DNA of 64,000 nucleotides from Mesostigma viride (GCA_009746045.1 RPFO01000079.1:4300271-4364270), one strand, 5' to 3'; counted from the first letter of the stretch, positions 32,945 to 43,661 are shown. The notes: generated by a model not told the origin, from the sequence alone. A program made the numbers and translations.

Positions 32945-34701
32945 TTTAACCCGTGTTTTTTTACAACGCGATACATCGCGTTGTAGGGTTAGAACGCGAT
33001 GTATCGCGTTGTAATCTGACACGTGGCAAACATATTAAACATGCGATTTTTGGTCTGAAACTTTCAAAATAGGTCAGAAACATCTCATAGAATTCAAGAA
33101 AAAATCCTGGTATTTTTGGTATTTTTTTTGTGACAGCTGCAAACAAATATGTACCACTGAAATCAGGCATTTTCGCGGGACGAAGGTGAAGACGACGGCG
33201 ATGGCGGCAGGTAGATCTCGCCAGTTTTCGCGCGAATTTCAGTGGCTGTTGGGTAGCACGACCATGATGATGCGTTCAAAGGTTGATAATTAGGTTTCTA
33301 CGAGTTTGTTGAGGTACTGGGGCAAAGGAAACGTAGTTTTTTCCAGTTTCTCACCCAACTTTCATGCGGAAACCCTGGAAACCGGCATACATATTATTAC
33401 GTCAAGACTCGGGTCTGCTGCGGCACCATGCTTGGTATTTCCATGGTGTTTCGACTTCTTAACACATGTTTATTCATTCCGAACGCCCGGACTCTCGGCT
33501 AAACCGAGATTTGTGCAGACTTTTATTGCAGGGTAGCTCCGGGCATGATGGTGCCTGCAAATAGCGTAAGGCGTGACCGTGGCTATTGCTACGGTATGCT
33601 GTATTTTCCTGGAAATGGCCTCTGCCACCGGCTCAATAGTGCTTGCAGGCGTAAGTATATCGTGTTTCTACCTAGTTTCTGCCAGTTTCCCACTTATTTC
33701 TACCGACCTCTGCCCAGCCTCTCTAAGACCGCCATCCTACTCGACGTTGCTTGCATGTCAGCCATAGCAGGTTGCAGTTGTGCAGTATGTAGGTGCTGTA
33801 TACGTCGTCAAGCCGTGCATATATCGTGAGGATTGGATGTTGATGGTTTATACTGCGTTGATTGTGCAAGAAGATCAGCTAGGTGCCCATAATCATGGTG
33901 TATAATCATGTGTTGTTAGCATCTTGCCACCATTTGCTACATAGCGCATGCATTCCAGCGTCATCTTTGCCTGCATGTAAGCTCATGGATCACTCAACCT
34001 ATCCAAGCCTTGCATTACACGTGCCTCTTTCTTTCAGTATTGCACGCGTTATGGAATGAAAACCCAGCACCTCCGTTCCCACGAGGCATGTGCTCAACAC
34101 GTTGTGAGAGTGGATGATGCTTTGGCTATGGCTGCCTGATTCAGTCATATTAGGTCATCCAGTCATGATGTTTGATGCATGTTTGATGCTGTATAACTTA
34201 TACAACACCTATTTTCAACGTTTTGACCCTCCAAGCTCACTATGGCCCCGTTTATGGGGCTCGTGTCGTTGCGTAATGTTGTGAAGGGCTCTCATGTTTC
34301 CCACTGCGTTGTACTGCGTTGTAATTGTGATGCTAATGAAAAATAGCTCCAGTGGCCCAATGGGCCTGAGTTTTGTTTCACAGAGCCTGCATATGTTGCC
34401 CATAGCTCGTGCAAGAAGCCAGATTTTTTTCATGAACCATTTGTGAATAAGCACATGACTCAGTGACCTAGGGTCAAGAAATCGCGGTCATGGTCAGACC
34501 CCCCTGTATTCAAACAAGTGTATCTCTCTAATGAATAAGCATTTTGTAGGTCTGAGTAGCTCAAAAAATCCTTTGATTTATGGGCTTTCAGGAAAGTATA
34601 TACATGACCATGAAAAAAAATTTTCCTTAGGTGCTATACGCGTTATAAAAAAAGCTTACAACGCGATATATCGCGTTCTAATTAAAAAAACACGGGTTAA
34701 A
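32945..34701. mobile_element. Non-autonomous TIR element 1 (1.76 kb)
   Basis: Ends are inverted copies of TTTAACCCGTGTTTTTTTA (19 bp). Immediately inside each end lies a palindrome: ACAACGCGATACATCGCGTTGT on the left, with a second copy GAACGCGATGTATCGCGTTG after it, and ACAACGCGATATATCGCGTT on the right. The interior has only short open frames, so no transposase is encoded. I could not find a clear target duplication. The terminal sequence resembles that of the element at 43662-45385. Confidence 0.7.
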
Positions 34702-34803
34702 GCACTTCGGTGCTCCGTGACTCCCCAACGGGAGCACGAGTTTAATTAATTAATTAATTAATTAATTAATTAATTAATTAATTAATTAATTAATTAATTA
34801 ATC
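34702..34803 (+). mobile_element. LINE 3' end, family B, with (TTAA)n tail
   Basis: Contains the family B terminal stem-loop GTGACTCCCCAACGGGAGCAC (34719-34739, stem CTCCC/GGGAG). A tail of about 15 TTAA units runs to 34803. The same 3' end occurs in minus orientation at about 42440 and 62515. Everything upstream is lost or replaced by TIR element 1. Confidence 0.75.
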
Positions 34804-35321
34804 CGCTCCCTCTCCCTTCTTTGGACTGCCATGCAGAACAAGAAGCGCGGTGGCAGAAGATTGTCCAGGCTCACACGCCAGCCCCTGTGGGCAAGCCACC
34901 CCCGGCCCCCCAAGCGGAAGGGGCGTTTTGCTGAGTAGTGTAGTTAGGATTTTATAGACTAGAAAGCTTAGAGTTAGGTTAGTTAGTTAGGTTAAATAGT
35001 GCCGGAACCTTTTGCCCACTGAGGCAAATCGGGCCGGAACACTATTTTGCCCGGAATAACCACTTCCGAGCACCCAAGTTAATTCGGCCAGTGGGCAAAA
35101 GGTTCCGGCACTAGTTAATTCGGCCGAATTAACTTGGGTGCTCGGAAGTGGTTATTCCGGGCAAAATAGTGTTCCGGCCCGATTTGCCTCAGTGGGCAAA
35201 AGGTTCCGGCACTATTTAACCTAACTTAGTTGGATCACGCGGCTTCCTCCACCTCCACCCTCCATCAAGGAATATGTGCTACATGATCTCCCCAACGGAG
35301 GCATTAATTAATTAATTAATA
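34804..35321 (+). mobile_element. 5'-truncated LINE, family A, plus strand, with foldback insert
   Basis: Starts inside the last part of ORF2; the frame corresponds to the LWTAMQNKTRW...KIVKAHTPDPVGKP ending of family A copies. It continues through the 3' UTR to the terminal stem-loop ATCTCCCCAACGGAGG at 35280-35300 and a (TTAA)n tail. The 3' UTR is split by the palindromic element at 34985-35226. The copy begins right after the microsatellite tail of another LINE end. Confidence 0.75.
34985..35226. mobile_element. Perfect foldback element (105-bp inverted repeats)
   Basis: 34985-35089 and 35122-35226 are exact reverse complements over 105 bp as I read them, with a 32-bp spacer. The spacer repeats the word AGTGGGCAAAAGGTTCCGGC from the arms. 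The arms also contain TTAACTTGGGTGCTCGG. No coding capacity. Whether the outermost AGTTAGG belongs to the element or is target sequence is unclear. Confidence 0.85.
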
Positions 35322-35397
35322 GACACGTGACTGCGTCACGTGAGCATAAGTCCTCAGTGGGAGGGGAACATGGGATGGAATGGATGGTATAAGCTAT

Positions 35398-36063
35398 CTA
35401 GGTCCTAGTTACAGGGGTGTGGGCACCGCGGCCCGAATCGCTATGAATGCCATACTTGGTCACACGCGGAGCCCCCACAGGCTTGGGGGTGGTCTCCTTC
35501 ATCACTACTTGCCATCTATCCTTGCGCACCATCTGCCTCCATATTACAGACAAACCAGGAGGCTGCCCGGGGGTGAGCCCGTCACGTCTAGTGTAGCACA
35601 TGTCCATGCCGAGTCTATCACGAAAAGTCCACGGGTGGCGGCCCTGCCGCGCGCGGCCGGGGGCACGCCAGGTGAGGACATATCGCCCAGGCTGGGCGGG
35701 CTTGGTGCCAGCTAGTCTATCTGATGTATCTACCTGATCTGTGCGGGCCAGGTGCCCGGCTAGGCCCAGGCGCCTGTGCCTAATAATGTGGGAAACATAG
35801 GGCAAATCAGCGTACAAATCCTCATTACTAATGTGCAAACCAAAGGGGATGTTAAGGGCCTTGCGCAGCATCTTGGTGACGGCGCCGTCGAGTCGTTGCT
35901 CCAGCTCCTGCATCAGTGTCCACGTCTCGGCGCCGTAGGTCAGGATCGTCAGAATGACGACCTTGAAGAGGTCACGCTTGACGATCCGGGGTAGGGCGGG
36001 GTTGCTCCACCAGCGGCGGTGGTCATGGAGGTGCGCCCACGCCATGCCGATCCGTGTCGTCAT
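35398..36063 (-). pseudogene. LINE 1 ORF2, C-terminal domain
   Basis: Follows the reverse transcriptase after a frameshift at about 36110. It contains ILTYGAETWTLMQELEQRLDG, then RRLGLAGHLARTDQVDTS and a basic end (LSVIWRQMVRKDRWQVV). The GHLARTxQVDT block is conserved in every LINE copy in this window. Confidence 0.8.
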
Positions 36064-36110
36064 GTCGTCCTCGCAGTCAGGAAGCCAACTGCCGAGCAGC
36101 TTGAAGCGGC

Positions 36111-37013
36111 CTAGGAAGTAGGGTAGTTGACCTCGGCATCGTCTAAGAGGCGGAGTGTGGGTGGGGGCCCTGCCATGCCGAGGGCCAGGGCCTCCGTTTT
36201 GGGGCTAATTTCTAGACCAACCGCCCGAGCCTCGAGCGCCAGGCAGTCCAGCCAAAGTTGGGCAGACTCCGGCTTCTCGATGAGCGTGATGTCGTCGGCA
36301 TAAATGAGGTCAGCTAGTAAATTCTGCTTGTTAGTCGGCCCCCCTTCCCCAAGCTCGTTCGTGATCGCTAGGCCAGGGGCACGGCCTGCAATGCTAGCAA
36401 AGCGAGCACGTGCCTGGCGCATAACATAATCCACTACAATAATAAACAGGTACGGCGACAGGACGCAACCCTGCCAGACGCCGGTCTGCAGTGGGCAGGG
36501 CGGGGTTATGCCGTGCTGAGTGCGCACCGAAGTGGTGGACCCCTCATACAGCGTGCGGATGACGGTAATCAGGGGAGTGGGGACGCGAGCGCGAGCAAGT
36601 ACAGCCCATAGAGCGTCCCAGAGGACAGAATCAAAAGCCTTGATGAAGTCGACGAAGATCAGGATGGCGGGAAACTCACCAGGTTGCAGGAGAGCGATTT
36701 CCTCGAAGAGGCGACGCGCGACGAAGATGGCCATGACGGTGTTGCGCCCAGGACGGAAGCCCATTTGACTTTCCCCAAGGTGACAGTCGAGAGCAGAACG
36801 AAGGCGGTTGAGGATCATGCGCATGAACAACTTAAGTGCGGCGCTCTGGATGCAGACTCCTCTGTAGTTGGCGGGGTCGTCAGGGGAACCTTTGTTTTTG
36901 TACAGCATAATACGGTAGCTGTGCTGCCACTCAGGAATCGGCGGCGCGTCGGCAAGCAGGATCCGGTTGCAGACGTCAAGCAGGAACCCCGTGAGCGCCG
37001 TCAGCTTAATCAC
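36111..37013 (-). pseudogene. LINE 1 ORF2, reverse transcriptase
   Basis: About 300 residues with the reverse transcriptase motifs in order: YKNKGSPDDPANYRGVCIQ, GFRPGRNTVMAI, VDFIKAFDSV (motif A Asp), GVWQGCVLSPYLF (motif B) and LIYADDITLIEK (motif C, catalytic YADD). The frame ends shortly after, near 36111, where the C-terminal region continues in another frame. It acts by copying its own RNA at a nick made by the endonuclease. Confidence 0.92.
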
Positions 37014-37198
37014 CGGGGCTGGGAGCTGGTCAGGTCCAACGGCAGCATAGAAGCGGAGTTGCTTGGCGGCGGTGCTCAGCTCGAGCTCGGTGAACGGCGG
37101 GAGCTCGTTGGGGTGGGCCAGGGGTTCCGTCAGGGCTGGGTACGTGTAGTCCTGCTCAGCGGCGGGCGGCGTGGGCGGCGCAGGGACGTCCGCCGGTG

Positions 37199-39031
37199 CT
37201 ACTGCCAGGCGTGCGGCCGCCAGAGGGCCAAGCGGCGGAGGCGGCGGGGGGGCGCCGAGCAGCCGGGACTGGGAGGAATACCACTGGTTGAGCTGCTGCT
37301 GCGGTGAGCCAGAGAGCGTCCGCGGCGCCGGCTGCGCGCCGCCGGCGGGCCGTTGGGCGTGACGCAGGCGGGTCCAGGCGTACTTGCCGTGCTGGTCCTT
37401 GAGGTGGGCGAAGTACTCGCGGACATGAAGGTCCTCCTGCTCCTTGGTCGCCTGCCGGATGGCCGAGTGGTAATCGGCTTTGAGGCGGGCGTAGCGGGCG
37501 GGGTCGCGGTTGTCGCGCAGGGCTTGCCGGGCCTGGATGACGGCGGGGAGCCGGTGCAGGCTGGTGAAGCGGGGCGGGCGGCGGGGGGCAGTAGGGCCCC
37601 GGCCGCGGGCAGCTTGTCAGCGAGGTGCCGAAGGGCCGATGCCGGGCCGGCAGCGAACAGCTGGGCGTGGCTGGCCGGGATGTCCAGCGCGTCGACGAAC
37701 GCCTCTGCGGCGCGCTTGTGGGCGCGTTTTTCAGGGAAGTCCTCCAGAGCGTCGTCAGATTTCTCGAGCAACTGAAGTGTGCGCAAATCAGGTGGTGCCA
37801 CGTGCTTACGAAAGGGCGAGGGGAATCGCAGGCGGATGCGGGCGGTGACGATGCGATGATCGGAGCGCACCAGGGGGATCACATGCGAGCGAGCAGCTAG
37901 TACAGATCCTTGATGACGCTTGCGCATTACAACATAGTCAATGCAGCGTTCAGTGCCAGTTGGCGAGGTGTGTGTGACCAAAGCATCTGGACTATGTGGA
38001 AAGCGGGTGTTGGCAGTGACCAAATCGCATGTCGTAAGCAAATCAGCAAAAAGTTCGGTGTTGGCATTGGAGACCGTACCGTTGGGGGCGTGCTGACATC
38101 CGCCAGTACCCGGTGGTAGCGTGGCGTTGGCGTCCAGCAGCAGAGCGAGGTAGTTGCGACCAGGGATGCCGTTCGCCAGGTTCTCCAGCGCTGCAAAGAA
38201 GTCCTTGCGGTCTTGTTCTGGGTGGCCGGAGTGGGGTGCGTAACCAACGCCCACCGTCAGGGCGTAGGTCGAGTGGCCCTCCATCGAATGAAAAGTGGCC
38301 ACGAGGAGCCGAGCGTTGACCAGCTGGGGTTCGCCCATGTGGCGTACGGCGAGCGGGGAGCAGAGGAGACCGACGCCCCCGTTCCCGGTGCCGTCGCCGC
38401 CTCCGTAGTAGAACCGCCAGCCGTCGATGTCGTCAGCAACAAGGGCAGTTGATCCGCGGGCCGATGCAGTGCGCCTGTGTTCTTGGATTCCCAGGATGGC
38501 GATATTATTGTCGATGCAGAAACCAATAAGATTGGAGACTCGATGGCACTGACAGTCGTCACTGCGCAGGCAGTGACAGCGGTCAGCGTCGGGCTGGAGC
38601 GTGCGGGCGTTGAAGGTGGCGATGACCAAGGGCGCGCGTTGACCGAAAAGGGGGGTGCAGGCGGGGGTGGGGGCGGAGATGGAGCAGGGTGGTGATGGGG
38701 GTGGGGGTGGAGGTGGTGGGGTAGGGGGGGCGGGTTGGGGACTTATGCTTTCAATCACCATTTCGATTCTTCCTGCCAACGCGTCGAGGCGACGCCGACG
38801 GTTGGCTCGGGTGGCCAGGTAGAATGAGTTTGCGTCTGCACGCATAAGAAATGCGTGCAGTCTGAGGAGGTTTCGGAGGCGGCCGCGCGAGGCGGGGCTA
38901 ACCTGGCTCACTGCCGACCCGTTGCTCTCTCTCCGACAGCCCGAGGGCTGCGAAGGCAAAGGGGCGGGAAGGGGAGTTAGGCAGATCCCACTGCTAGAGC
39001 CGCGGAGCCGCGGGGCCGCGAGCGTCGTCAT
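37199..39031 (-). pseudogene. LINE 1 ORF2, N-terminal and AP endonuclease part
   Basis: Starts at 39031 (MTTLAAPRLRG). A basic leader (TRANRRRRLDALAGRI) and a proline run are followed by an exonuclease-endonuclease-phosphatase domain: VIATFNARTLQ (~138), ILGIQEHRR (~178), LALLLDANATLPPG, CIDYVVMRKR and RSDHRIVTARIRL. All key residues (Asn, Glu, Asp-x-Asn, Ser-Asp-His) are visible. From about 37600 the encoded protein loses resemblance (Pro/Ser/Arg-rich), marking a frameshift. The start overlaps the stop of the preceding ORF1 remnant as ATGA. Confidence 0.9.
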
Positions 39032-39207
39032 TGATAGGAGAGAAGGGTTCGCAGCGCGGGCTCCGGCTCAGGTGCAAAGCGAACGAATTTATTAGGGGGA
39101 CGGCCAAGCCTGGCAGCCATACCTGAGCTGAAGTTGCCCCGGCGGATCCCCACACGTGCTGGGGAGCAGGTGACCGTCGATGCCGGTGGCGATGGCGGTG
39201 ACGGCAT
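39028..39207 (-). pseudogene. LINE 1 ORF1 remnant (C-terminus)
   Basis: An open frame of 59 codons from 39207 (MPSPPSPPASTVTC) to a TGA at 39028-39030. It contains RRGNFSSGMAARLGRPPNKF and ends LRTLLSYQ. Its stop overlaps the ORF2 start in ATGA. It is cut off at 39208 by an A/T-rich tail, so only the C-terminus of ORF1 remains. Assignment to ORF1 rests on position only. Confidence 0.55.
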
Positions 39208-39300
39208 GTTATAATTTAATTTAATTTAATTTAAATTTTTTTAATGATCTCCCCACGGAGGCATGCTATAATTTAATTTAATTTAATTTTTAATGCCTAT
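39208..39300. repeat. LINE 3' ends and (AATTT)n tails
   Basis: A (TAATT)n tail, then a plus-strand family A terminal stem-loop ATGATCTCCCCACGGAGGCATG (39244-39265), then a second (TAATT)n tail. Only the last 25 bp of the plus-strand copy remain. Confidence 0.7.
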
Positions 39301-39552
39301 AATGGGACCCCCATGGATGTTGCATTAAGCATTTAGCCACGCTCTGCCTATGCAGAGAGTCACTCTCTGCTGAGAAGCCATGCCCTAGCGCTTGTATAGC
39401 CATGATGATCCGTTCCACCCCATGCCAGACCCCTACCTCTGCTGTGAACATGGTGGTGCAGGTGCCCTTGGTGCACCTAGAGCAAGTGTCGTTTACATCC
39501 CCACCCTTGCAGGAAGTAGCCCAGAATTAATGTATTAAAAGCCATATGCCCC
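39301..39552. other. Unique segment between LINE fragments
   Basis: No gene seen. It ends with the 13-bp target sequence TTCTCTGGGATAT (39553-39565) that is duplicated after the adjacent LINE copy. Confidence 0.5.
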
Positions 39553-39565
39553 TTCTCTGGGATAT

Positions 39566-40372
39566 TAAAGTTAAATTAAATGAAATTATAACATGCCTCC
39601 GTGGGGAGGTCATGTAGCACATATTTCATGATGGATGGGGTGGAGGAAGCCGCGTGATCGAACGATCCTAATTCTATCTAGAAAATCCTAACTACACTAC
39701 TCATCAAAACGCCTCCTCCGCTTGGGGGGAGGTGGCTTGCCCACAGGGTCGGGCGTGTGCGCCTTGACAATCTTCTTCCACCGCGTCTTGTCCTGCATGG
39801 CAGTCCAAAGACGGGAGAGGGAGTGGATGCGGTACTCAAACTGGGCTGGGACCACTTGGTCGTCCAGCAACATCTGAACGTAGTTGGTGACAGGTTTCCC
39901 TACCCTTTTGGGAATGTCCGCGGGGCCAGGCCAGGTCAGAATGTGCCGCCCTGGCTGGCCAAGCCGCTGGGGGCCGGCCAGACCGAGCCGGGTGGTGTCG
40001 ACCTGGCTGGTGCGGGCAAGGTGTCCTACAAATGCTATCCTACGCTGCCTTATCTCGTCCGAAACACGAGGCATGCCATGATACAAAGACTCTGATGACG
40101 GACGCTCGGAAAAACCTACGTTAAGGACCTGCCGGAGCATCCTGTAAACGGTGCCGTCGAGCCGAGCTGCCAGTTTGGGTGGGAGGGTCCACGCCTCGGC
40201 GCCATACGTGAGCACCGTGAGGACGAGGACCTTGAAGAGCATGCGCTTGCGGTGCCCGTCCAGGCCCTTCGAGCGCCAGTAAGGTGTGAGCGAACGGAGC
40301 TTGGCCCAGGCAAGGCCGATGCGGGTGTCCACATCGTCGGCGGTGTCAGGAAGCCAGCTCCCCAACAGGGAT
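39566..40372 (-). mobile_element. 5'-truncated LINE, family A, with 13-bp target duplication
   Basis: About 0.8 kb. On the minus strand it runs from the middle of the ORF2 C-terminal domain (GSWLPDTADDVDTRIGLAWAK, then AFVGHLARTSQVDTTR, ending KRRRRFDE at 39697) through the 3' UTR to the stem-loop CCTCCCCACGGAGG and a (TTTAA)n tail. TTCTCTGGGATAT flanks it on both sides (39553-39565 and 40373-40385), a direct target duplication that fixes both ends. Confidence 0.88.
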
Positions 40373-40385
40373 TTCTCTGGGATAT

Positions 40386-40745
40386 GAGCTATATATTAAA
40401 AATATAATTACTTACAGCAGAGTGAAATCACTCAAACCAAAACAAACGCCCAGCTATATGAGCTATATATACTCCCAACGGAGGTATGTACCTAATTCAT
40501 TCATTAATTATTGACGCCGTTGGGAGATCATGTAGCACATATTCCCTTGCTGGATGGATGGATCGAGGTGGGCGAAGCCGCGAAACCGAACTAAGCCAAC
40601 TCTTAATTAATCTAGAAAACCCTAACTACTCTACGCAGCAAAGCGCCCCTTCCTCCGATCCTGGGGGGGAGGGGGCTTGCCCACAGGGGCTGGCGTGTGA
40701 GCCTGGACAATGTTCTCCCACTTCTTCTTGTTCTTGAAGCCATTA
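40386..40745 (-). mobile_element. Short LINE 3' fragments, minus strand
   Basis: Contains a plus-oriented stem-loop ACTCCCAACGGAGGT near 40472-40486 and a minus-oriented LINE 3' region from about 40510 to 40740 (GCCGTTGGGAGATCATGTAGCACATAT, then the end of ORF2). This copy is divided by the younger copy at 40746-40906; its text resumes at 40920. Confidence 0.65.
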
Positions 40746-40906
40746 AATTAAATTAAATTATAACCTGCCTCCGTTGGGAGGTCATGTAGCACATATTCCT
40801 TGATGGGCGGTGGAAAGGAGAGAGCCGCGCAATCAAACTACCCTAACGCTAAGCTACCTAGTCTAGAAAAATCCTAACTGCCCTACTCGTCAAAACGCCT
40901 CCTCCG
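40746..40906 (-). mobile_element. Very short 5'-truncated LINE with 13-bp target duplication
   Basis: Only the last 160 bp of family A (stem-loop CCTCCCAACGGAGG, tail (TTTAA)n). CTTGAAGCCATTA occurs at 40733-40745 and 40907-40919, giving a 13-bp duplication of a site inside an older LINE fragment. Confidence 0.82.
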
Positions 40907-40984
40907 CTTGAAGCCATTAGCATTGCATAATTTCATTTTCATCGAAGTCCCGGGCCGCCTCTGCGCATGAAGCTGTGATGGATT

Positions 40985-41958
40985 AAAAATTAAATTAAAC
41001 TATAACATGCCTCCGTGGGGAGGTCATGTAGCACATATTCCATGATGGATGGGGTGGAGGAAGCCGCGTGATCGAACGATCCTAATTCTATCTAGAAAAT
41101 CCTAACTACACTACTCATCAAAACGCCTCCTCCGCTTGGGGGGAGGTGGCTTGCCCACAGGGTCGGGCGTGTGTGCCTTGACAATCTTCTTCCACCGCGT
41201 CTTGTCTTGCATGACAGTCCAAAGACGGGAGAGAGAGTGGATGCGGTGCTCAAACTGGGCTGGGACCACTAGGTCGTCCAGCAACATCTGAACGTAGTTC
41301 GTGACAGGTTTCCCTACCCGTTTGGGAATGTCCGCGGGGCGGCAGGCCAGGTCAGAATGTGCCGCCCTGGCTGGCCAAGCCGCTGGGGGCCGGCCAGACC
41401 GAGCCGGGTGGTGTCGACCTGGCTGGTGCGGGCAAGGTGTCCTACAAATGCTATCCTACGCTGGCCCGACAGCCTAATCTCGTCCCGAAACACGAGGCAT
41501 GCCATGATATAAAGACTCTGATGACGGACGCTCGGAAAAACCTACGTTAAGTCGACCTGGCGGAGCATCCTGTCAAACCGTGCCGTCGAGCCGAGCTGCC
41601 AGTTTGGGTGGGAGGGTCCACGCCTCGGCGCCATACGTGAGCACCGTGAGGACGAGGACCTTGAAGAGCATGCGCTTGTGGTGCCCGCCCAGGCCCTTCG
41701 AGCACCAGTAGGGTGTGAGCGAACGGAGCTTGGCCCAGGCAAGGCCGATGCGGGTGTCCACATCGTCGGCGGTGTCAGGAAGCCAGCTCCCCAACAGCTT
41801 GAAGCGGTCGCGGAACGGGACCTCCGTCCCGTCGAGCAGGCGCGGCAGCGGTGGTTTACTGGTCCGAGGCCCCAATCACCATCGCCTCGGTTTTGACACT
41901 AATCTCCAGCCCCACCGCCCGCGCCTCCAGGCCCAGGCAGTCCAGCCAGGTCTGAATG
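40985..41958 (-). mobile_element. 5'-truncated LINE, family A
   Basis: Collinear with 39566-40372 but longer at the 5' side, reaching LLDGTEVPFRDRFKLLGSWLPDT and the region after motif C. Small indels break the frame near 41340 and 41560. The tail (TTTAA)n is at 40985-41008. GTGATGGAT before the tail and GTGATCGAT after the 5' end may be a target duplication with one change. Confidence 0.75.
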
Positions 41959-42419
41959 TGATCGATGGGCGGAATAAAATTATAGAATACAGATTGAAAC
42001 TGTTCCTGGATGCACAGCGGTCCAACATCGTGTAAGGATACGAGCAGAGTTTTAAAAAATTAACTGAGACAACCGTAAATACTAAATGACTTCAGGCATT
42101 CCCTGGAGTACTTGCAACCAAGAAAACCTAATGATCGGTTCCCTTAGGGCCTGCAAATGGGTGCCCCTGGAATCAGCAGGGGAATCATGCAGGGGATCAT
42201 AGCACAGTGTGCTTGTTTAGGAGGCATGAACCATCATGGCGGTGCAGGTGCACCTTGTGCACCCAGAGCAGGTGATAGTTGTACATCCTACACCTGCAGG
42301 TTGTCGCCCTGATTGTATAACAAACCCATAGATGCCCCTTTCTCAGGGCTATGTGTTACATATGCTCCCCACGGAGCTATGATTTTAATTAATTAATTAA
42401 TAGCACAGTGGGCATGCAT
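41959..42419. other. Unique stretch with a LINE 3' end
   Basis: No gene. A plus-oriented LINE end is visible at 42355-42400 (ATGCTCCCCACGGAGCTATG plus (TTAA)n tail). GGGCATGCAT at 42410-42419 may be the left target duplication of LINE 2. Confidence 0.5.
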
Positions 42420-42611
42420 TAATTAATTAATTAATTAGACTCGTGCTCCCGTTGGGGAGTCACGGAGCATTAACCCCGATGGATGGATGGATGCCGTGCA
42501 AACATGCCTACCGGTCTAATCTATCTACATTGACTACATACTACATCTACATAACAACATTCTAACTACAACATCTATCTAGGCAGCCGCACGCTGCCCT
42601 AGTAGGGGGAG

Positions 42612-43657
42612 CTATCTGGCGTGCCTCCCGCGGGACTGCACACGCGGGCGCTTCCCCACTGGGGGGGGCTCATTGTCCTCTATGACCTGGGCCCACTTGG
42701 CCTTGTCCATCATCTTCTTCCAAATCACGGAGAGGCCGAGGCCCCCCATGTCCTCTACTAGCTGTTCCTTGAAGGTGCGGGCCTTGCGGCGTCTAACATC
42801 ACTAGGCCCAGCCCACGTCAGGAGGTGCCGGCCCGGCTGGGCTGGTCGCAGTCCTGCGGGGGGGCCACGTGAGGTGTCTACCTGGTTGGTGCGAGCTAGG
42901 TGCCCTACAAGCTGCAGGCGGCGTTGCTTAATGGTGCTGGTGATATATGGCATGCATGTACAGGTCCTCATTGCGGACATGAGCAGCATATATCCTACTC
43001 TGAAAATGGAACGCAGCATGCTGGTGACCGCGCCGTCCAGCTTGCGGGCCAGGTCGGCGGTGAGGGTCCACGTCTCGGCGCCATACGTGAGAACAGGAAC
43101 CTTGGACGAGGACCTTGAACAGGTCCTGTTTCTCGATCTTGCCCAGGGGCTTGCGCCACAGGGCCCGGTACTGACGTAAAGCGTGCCAGGCGAGGGAGAT
43201 GCGATGGTCCACATCAACCTCGCAGCTGGGGAGCAGGCTGCCCAGCAGCTTAACGCGGTCCCGGTACAGGACTCGAGAGCCGTCTAGGAGATATAGGGGC
43301 GGCGTTGAGTTGGTGAGCCCAACCGCCAGGGCCTCTGTCTTCTTGCTGACCTCAAGCCCCACTGCACGGGCCTCGAGAGCCAGGCAGTCAAGCCATGTCT
43401 GCACGCGCTCAGTGTCCTCGAAGAGGGTGGTGTCGTCTGCATAAATGATGTCTGCTAGCCGAATCTCCGTGTCCGCACCGGCCGCCATGCCAGAATTTGT
43501 TAGCAACCTGCACTCCTGGTTCCCTGCCCACGATGCGGGCAAATCGCTTGCGCGCCTGAATCATTACGTATTCGACAACAATAATGAACAGGTAGGGCGA
43601 CAGCACGCAGCCCTGCCACACACCCTTCTGTAAAGGGCATGGGGGCGTGGTCCCGTA
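42612..43657 (-). pseudogene. LINE 2 ORF2: reverse transcriptase second half and C-terminus
   Basis: Resumes with YYGTTPPCPLQKGVWQGCVL (motif B) at about 43657. It passes through DIIYADDTTLFEDTERVQTW (motif C) near 43440 and DRVKLLGSLLPSCEVDVDHR near 43250. Frame changes near 43550, 43210 and 43000 then lead to LVGHLARTNQVDTSRG and a basic end (VGKRPRVQSRGRHAR) at 42612. Confidence 0.83.
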
Positions 43658-43661
43658 GTAA

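Larger units (their letters stand above)
35322..39207 (-). mobile_element. LINE 1: long non-LTR retrotransposon, frame-broken
   Basis: Minus-strand element with an ORF1 remnant, endonuclease, reverse transcriptase and C-terminal region in order. Its 3' end is the perfect palindrome CACGTGACTGCGTCACGTG (35325-35343) followed by a (TTAA)n tail. That tail is shared, tail to tail, with the plus-strand copy at 34804-35321. The 5' side stops at 39208 against another LINE's A/T-rich tail. ORF2 is interrupted by one frameshift near 37600 and one near 36110. The endonuclease plus reverse transcriptase order and the 5' truncation fit an APE-type LINE; the clade is not certain. Confidence 0.88.
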
